DNA of 44,358 bases, from NCBI GenBank assembly GCA_023459795.1, contig JAEWSP010000006.1, positions 1 through 44,358 on the forward strand, given 5' to 3'. This document shows positions 40,724 to 44,358 of the stretch, in pieces. Numbering within the stretch: the first letter of the stretch is position 1; the number at the start of each line of letters is the position of its first letter. Made by a program: the position numbers and the translations under genes. Origin of the DNA: Bacillota bacterium. GTDB taxonomy: Bacteria > Bacillota_I > Bacilli_A > RFN20 > CAG-288. Below the pieces are notes generated by a model. That model was not told where the DNA came from. It was given only the letters and a program-made list of their open reading frames with translations, and made no database searches.

Positions 40724-40727
40724 TAAC

Positions 40728-42539
40728 ATGTCCAATAAAAAAGTAACGATCTTCATCGAGAACAAACCGTATCTGGTCGATGACGGCCAGACGATTCTCG
40801 AAGCCGCAAAAGGCTGCGGATACAGCATTCCTAACCTCTGCAACTGGAGAGACCATGACTGCTCTCTGGCTTCCTGCCGTGTCTGCCTCGTCCATGTCGA
40901 CGGGGAAAGACGTCTTATTCCGAGCTGCGCCTATCCGGTCCGCGACGGACTCCATGTCTCCATCAATGATCCGGCTGCCGTTGCCGCCAGAAGAACCTCT
41001 GTCGAGCTTCTTCTTTCCAACCACTATTACAACTGCCAGAGCTGCCGTAAGAACGGACACTGCGAACTTTTGGAAGCAGCCCGTGAAGTCGGCGCCCGTC
41101 CGGAGCAGTATGCCGGCACCAGGACTCAGACTACCTTAGATGAAATCGCTCCTGGCATTGTCCGGGATTCGAGCAAGTGCATCCTCTGCGGACGCTGCAT
41201 CGAAGCCTGCAAGAAGGCTCAGGGCATCGGAATCCTCGGATTCGAGAAGAGAGGATTCAAGACTATCGTCGGCCCGAGTGCCAACCGTTCCTTCGCCAAT
41301 GTTCCTTGCATCCAGTGCGGCCAGTGCACGCTGGTCTGCCCGACCGGTGCTTTGATGGAACGTAACTCCCTTCCGGAGCTGGATGAAGCTTTCGCTGCCG
41401 GAAAGACAGTCATTGCCATCGTTGCTCCGGCTGTCCGCACCTCTATCGGCGAGGAATTCGGAGACAAGATCGGAACCAATTCGACGGGCAAGCTTGCCGC
41501 CTGCCTCCACCGCCTTGGATTTGCCAAGGTCTTCGATAACAACTTCGGCGCCGACCTTACCATCATGGAAGAGGCGAATGAATTCGTCCGCCGCTTCTCT
41601 TCCAACTCCGCCAACCCGATGCTGACCTCCTGCTGCCCGGGATGGATCAACTACATCGAACTGAATTATCCGGAACTTGTTCCGCACCTTTCCAGCTGCA
41701 AGTCTCCGCAGCAGATGATGGGCGCCATCCTCAAGAGCTATTATGCCGAAAAAACCGGCATCGACCGCTCCAAGATTGCCGTTGTCAGCATCGTTCCGTG
41801 CACTGCGAAGAAGTTTGAGCGCAAGCGTCCGGAAATGAAGACCGACGAACTCGAGGATATCGATGTCGTCCTTACCACCAGAGAGCTGGGCCAGCTTGTC
41901 CGCAGAAGCGGCATCATCTGGAACCGTCTCCCGAAGGAAGACTTCGATCATGATCTCATCGGCGAGAATTCCGGTGCAGGCGTCATCTTCGGTGTCACCG
42001 GCGGTGTCATGGAAGCAGCTGTCCGTACGGCCTACCACATCCTGACCGGAGCCGAGATGGAGCCGATCACTTTCACTCCGTGCCGTGGACTCGACAAGGT
42101 CAAGGAAGCCACTCTTTCCATCAACGGAACCACGATCAAGATTGCTATGGTCAGCGGAATGGTCAATGCCAAGCCGCTACTCGAAGATATGAAGAACGGA
42201 ACTTCCCCCTACAACTTCGTCGAAGTCATGGCCTGCCCGGGCGGATGCATCAACGGCGGCGGACAGCCTTATGTCTTCCCTGTCTTCCTTCCGAACGAGG
42301 AACCGGATATCTGGTACACCTATTCCGAGAAGAGAGCCAAGGTCCTCTACGACGAGGATGCCGGCAAGCCGATCCGCAGAAGCCATCTGAATCCGGATGT
42401 CCAGAAGCTCTACAAGGACTTCTTAGGTACTCCGGGAAGTGCCAAAGCCGAACATCTCCTTCATACCACCTACAACACGAAGAGAATCGGTTATCCGGAT
42501 CCTACTCCGGAAACGACTCCTGTCGTCAAAGGCAAGTAG
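40728..42539 (+). CDS. hydA: [FeFe]-hydrogenase catalytic subunit HydA
   Basis: The 603-residue catalytic subunit that evolves or consumes H2. [2Fe-2S] domain (C38, C50, C53, C67); His-Cys3 cluster (H99, C103, C106, C112); two [4Fe-4S] sites (from C151 and from C194); H-cluster motifs L1 TSCCPGW (C302 as proton-transfer Cys, C303 ligand), L2 PCTAKKFE (C358), L3 MACPGGCINGGGQP (C503, C507). All active-site residues are present. A C-terminal extension of about 90 residues follows. Maturation genes hydEFG are not in the window. AAGGA lies shortly before the ATG. Confidence 0.97.
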   Translation: MSNKKVTIFIENKPYLVDDGQTILEAAKGCGYSIPNLCNWRDHDCSLASCRVCLVHVDGERRLIPSCAYPVRDGLHVSINDPAAVAARRTSVELLLSNHYYNCQSCRKNGHCELLEAAREVGARPEQYAGTRTQTTLDEIAPGIVRDSSKCILCGRCIEACKKAQGIGILGFEKRGFKTIVGPSANRSFANVPCIQCGQCTLVCPTGALMERNSLPELDEAFAAGKTVIAIVAPAVRTSIGEEFGDKIGTNSTGKLAACLHRLGFAKVFDNNFGADLTIMEEANEFVRRFSSNSANPMLTSCCPGWINYIELNYPELVPHLSSCKSPQQMMGAILKSYYAEKTGIDRSKIAVVSIVPCTAKKFERKRPEMKTDELEDIDVVLTTRELGQLVRRSGIIWNRLPKEDFDHDLIGENSGAGVIFGVTGGVMEAAVRTAYHILTGAEMEPITFTPCRGLDKVKEATLSINGTTIKIAMVSGMVNAKPLLEDMKNGTSPYNFVEVMACPGGCINGGGQPYVFPVFLPNEEPDIWYTYSEKRAKVLYDEDAGKPIRRSHLNPDVQKLYKDFLGTPGSAKAEHLLHTTYNTKRIGYPDPTPETTPVVKGK

Positions 42540-42545
42540 AACTGA

Positions 42546-42570
42546 CCTCCCGCTCCGGCGGGAGGTTTTT
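42546..42570 (+). terminator. Terminator of hydCBA
   Basis: Perfect stem CCTCCCGC-TCCG-GCGGGAGG with T5, 6 nt after the hydA stop. Confidence 0.92.
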
Positions 42571-42638
42571 GTATGCATATTATCTCTTTTTTGATGGAGG
42601 TTGTGTTTAAATAGTAGAGATGAAAGGAAAGGAACCCT

Positions 42639-43289
42639 ATGGACAAGAGTGCTTTTTATAAACTAACCTACGGGATGTACGTCGTCAGTGCCCTAGACAA
42701 AGACGGAAAGAAAGTCGGCTGCATCGCCAATACCGCCATCCAGGTGACCTCTACCCCCAGCCAGATCCTTGTTTCCCTCAACCATCAGAACGATACGAAC
42801 CGTGCCATCCAGGAGACAGGAAAGCTAGCCATCGGAATCCTAGGAGAGGAGATCGACCCTTTGTTTATCCAGACCTTCGGCTTCAAGTCCAGCCGGGATA
42901 CGGACAAGTTTGCTTCCTTCCCCTATATGATGAAGGATTCCATCCCTGTCCCGGCAGGCGTTCTATCCTATTTCCTGCTGACGATCAAGAAGACCATAGA
43001 GTTAGAAACTCATACCCTCTTCATCGGAGAAGTGACCGAAGCCGAGAACCTGATTCCGGGAAACCCGATGACGTATAGCTACTACCACCAGGTCCTGAAA
43101 GGCATGGCTCCGAAGAATGCTCCTACCTACCAAGGAAAGCCGGAAGAGAAGAAAGAAAACAAGAAGCTTCATCATTTCCGTTGCCTTGTCTGCGGATACG
43201 TACAGGAGACAGAAGAGGAAGAACTCCCTCCCAATTACACCTGCCCGATGTGCGGTGCTACAAGAGACCAGTTTGAAAAGATAGACTGA
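42639..43289 (+). CDS. hrb: High-molecular-weight rubredoxin (flavin reductase-rubredoxin fusion)
   Basis: A two-domain electron carrier of 216 residues. Residues 1-~160 form a flavin reductase-like FMN domain (KLTYGMYVVSALDKDGKKVGC, IQVTSTPSQILVSLNH). A Lys/Glu linker leads to a rubredoxin-like iron site with C182, C185, C202 and C205 (FRCLVCGY ... CPMCG). In acetogens and clostridia such fusions pass NADH electrons to flavodiiron proteins or rubrerythrin for O2/NO or peroxide removal. Location directly after hydCBA fits protection of an O2-sensitive hydrogenase. AAAGGAAAGGAA precedes ATG. Confidence 0.9.
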   Translation: MDKSAFYKLTYGMYVVSALDKDGKKVGCIANTAIQVTSTPSQILVSLNHQNDTNRAIQETGKLAIGILGEEIDPLFIQTFGFKSSRDTDKFASFPYMMKDSIPVPAGVLSYFLLTIKKTIELETHTLFIGEVTEAENLIPGNPMTYSYYHQVLKGMAPKNAPTYQGKPEEKKENKKLHHFRCLVCGYVQETEEEELPPNYTCPMCGATRDQFEKID

Positions 43290-43313
43290 CAACCTGGCCG
43301 TAAAACAAAAAGA

Positions 43314-43344
43314 CGGTCTTTCCGGATTGGTTCCGGAAAGACCG
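43314..43344. terminator. Bidirectional terminator between hrb and the XRE gene
   Basis: Perfect 12-bp stem CGGTCTTTCCGG/CCGGAAAGACCG with T-rich sequence on both outer sides, suited to both convergent transcripts. Confidence 0.9.
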
Positions 43345-43349
43345 CTTTT

Positions 43350-43604
43350 CTATTTCCGGTCCGGAAGAAGGAACGTATCTTCTTTTTGATCCATATCGGA
43401 AGCGTCTTCGACATATTCCAGGATATCTCCGGGCTGGCAGTGCAAGGCACTGCAGATTCCGTTCAGGGTACTGAAGCGGATAGCCAGGATCTTTCCGGTC
43501 TTGATCTTGGAGAGATTGACGTTGCTGATTCCGACTTTCTCGGAAAGTTCATTCAAGGAAATCTTCCTGTCTGCCATTACCCTATCAAGGCGAAGGATTA
43601 TCAT
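43350..43604 (-). CDS. Small XRE-family regulator
   Basis: An 84-residue DNA-binding protein with one Cro/CI-type helix-turn-helix: ISLNELSEKVGISNVNLSKIKTGK (15-38), followed by FSTLNGICSALHCQPGDILEY. It matches the YozG-like group, found next to DUF2975 membrane proteins. AGGAGG lies 5 nt before ATG; the upstream membrane gene ends 9 nt earlier. It may autoregulate the pair. The acidic tail (EDASDMDQKED) is variable in the group. Confidence 0.9.
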   Translation of the reverse strand: MIILRLDRVMADRKISLNELSEKVGISNVNLSKIKTGKILAIRFSTLNGICSALHCQPGDILEYVEDASDMDQKEDTFLLPDRK

Positions 43605-43613
43605 TAGAGCCTC

Positions 43614-44177
43614 CTAGAGAGTTGCATCTGCTTCATGCTGCAGGACGACACCGTACTTGAAGACCAGGGAAAGAGCAAAGATGAAGAGAGCAAAGACAAC
43701 GGGGGTTCCGAGGAAAGAAGGGTTCATGATCTTGGTATTGGTAAGGTTGGTAAGGATAGCGAAGAAGCCAGGAACGACAATAGCCTGGATCAAAGAGAAG
43801 ATGCCGATCATATTGAGAGACTTAACTGCAGACTCGGTAAACGGAGTTCCCTCCTTGTGGATAGAGTGGAAGAGCTTCTTCACGAAGAAGGAAGACACGC
43901 CTGCAATCCCTCCGTAGACTACTCCGAAGGTGCATCCGACCTCCGCATAGGAGATATTGATCTTATCCAGCACAGAAGCGGCAACATTCAGTTCCGGATG
44001 GGAAGATATGTAACTGATGATGTCTCCATACGGAAGGAAGGCAGAAGCAATCATTCCGACGAAACCAAATCCGGCAGCCATAAAGCAAAGAATCATAATG
44101 ATGTAGGCAAAGACATAAGCAACCTTGGAAATGGTAACAAGCGTCTTCTTGGTCTTATTTATTTCAGATGTCTCCAT
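43614..44177 (-). CDS. DUF2975-like membrane protein
   Basis: A 187-residue protein with four predicted helices (~17-50, ~85-105, ~125-150, ~160-180) and the HSIHKEGTPFTESAVKSLNMIG loop that marks DUF2975-type proteins. Function unknown; such genes regularly sit beside a YozG-like XRE regulator, as here. I chose ATG 44177 because GAGGGGG lies 7 nt before it; the frame upstream crosses the promoter. Confidence 0.82.
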   Translation of the reverse strand: METSEINKTKKTLVTISKVAYVFAYIIMILCFMAAGFGFVGMIASAFLPYGDIISYISSHPELNVAASVLDKINISYAEVGCTFGVVYGGIAGVSSFFVKKLFHSIHKEGTPFTESAVKSLNMIGIFSLIQAIVVPGFFAILTNLTNTKIMNPSFLGTPVVFALFIFALSLVFKYGVVLQHEADATL

Positions 44178-44204
44178 ATTCGTGCCCCCTCTTTGAGCGC
44201 GAAT

Positions 44205-44234
44205 AGTATAAACACCAAAAAATAAAAAAGTAAA
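44205..44234 (-). promoter_or_regulatory. Promoter of the DUF2975-XRE operon with adjacent palindrome
   Basis: TTTACT (44234-44229), 18 nt, TATACT (44210-44205) on the minus strand. ACTCTAGAGT (44236-44245), a perfect palindrome, abuts the -35 and is a candidate operator for the XRE protein. Confidence 0.5.
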
Positions 44235-44260
44235 AACTCTAGAGTGCACGTGAGGGATGA

Positions 44261-44358
44261 ATCTCTTTCCGAAGAGTTATAATAATCAGGCTGCCTTTGG
44301 CAGCTTTTCAAAGCCCTTTGGGGGAAGCGAGCCTTTTGGGGTTTGGCGATTCCGGGCT
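44261..44358. other. Unexplained hairpin-rich end of the window
   Basis: TATAAT at 44278-44283 is followed by GCTGCC-TTT-GGCAGC (44290-44304) and by G-rich repeats of the type GCCyTTtGGGG. An open frame is not evident. It may be the start of an RNA gene or a terminator/leader cut by the window edge. No known RNA family is recognised. Confidence 0.3.

Noticed and set aside
195..43289. Reassignment of TGA to tryptophan, as in Mollicutes
   Set aside because: Many full-length families use TGG for Trp. TGA ends addA, addB, the polymerase, a TrkA-like gene and hrb, four of them at ATGA overlaps or coupled starts and hrb just before a terminator hairpin.

Overview
This window looks like chromosomal DNA from an anaerobic, fermentative, low-to-mid GC Gram-positive bacterium. 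Evidence: AddAB-type recombination nuclease instead of RecBCD, a potABCD operon with the long PotA type known from Mollicutes, a UvrX/YqjW-like polymerase paired with a YolD-like protein, several lipobox-bearing lipoproteins with Ser-rich linkers, and a trimeric [FeFe]-hydrogenase followed by a high-molecular-weight rubredoxin. I infer an uncultured member of the class Bacilli near the Erysipelotrichales/Mollicutes branch; the exact taxon is a guess. TGA acts as a stop codon (clearest before the terminator at the rubredoxin gene) and Trp is TGG, so the genetic code is standard. I see no transposase, integrase, phage gene or CRISPR array.

Layout. 1-6.8 kb (minus): addB-addA with a strong promoter and a paired-hairpin terminator. 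7-11.3 kb (plus): HAD phosphatase, two tandem MgtE-type Mg2+ transporters and an HMCES/YedK-like SRAP protein that lacks the expected His. 11.3-19.1 kb (minus): an operon of four Ser-rich lipoproteins of unknown function, about 7.7 kb long. 19.3-20.2 kb (minus): an initiator tRNA gene with unusual bases, its terminator, and a TrmH/SpoU methyltransferase. 20.3-25.5 kb (minus): potABCD polyamine importer. 25.8-29.2 kb (plus): HAD phosphatase, guanylate kinase-like protein, Y-family polymerase and YolD-like partner.

29.4-30.5 kb (plus): rpsF-ssb-rpsR with a structured leader. 30.5-34.1 kb (minus): two TrkA-like subunits, TrkH, and an overlapping CAT-like acetyltransferase. 34.2-36.6 kb (minus): ABC-2-type exporter (permease and ATPase). 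36.7-38.2 kb (plus): MFS carrier. 38.3-42.5 kb (plus): hydC-hydB-hydA bifurcating hydrogenase. 42.6-43.3 kb (plus): flavoprotein-rubredoxin fusion. 43.35-44.2 kb (minus): DUF2975-like membrane protein plus small XRE regulator. The last 110 bases hold hairpins and a TATAAT box not explained by a gene.

Two cross-cutting patterns stand out. Genes inside operons carry strong AGGAGG-like ribosome sites and often ATGA overlaps. In contrast, four stand-alone genes have their -10 box 6-9 nt before the ATG and no Shine-Dalgarno sequence, which predicts leaderless mRNAs. The initiator tRNA in the same window departs from the bacterial norm in the anticodon loop (C33), at the end of the acceptor stem (C1/C72) and in the anticodon-stem GC pairs. 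All function calls rest on reading motifs by eye; no database search was run.
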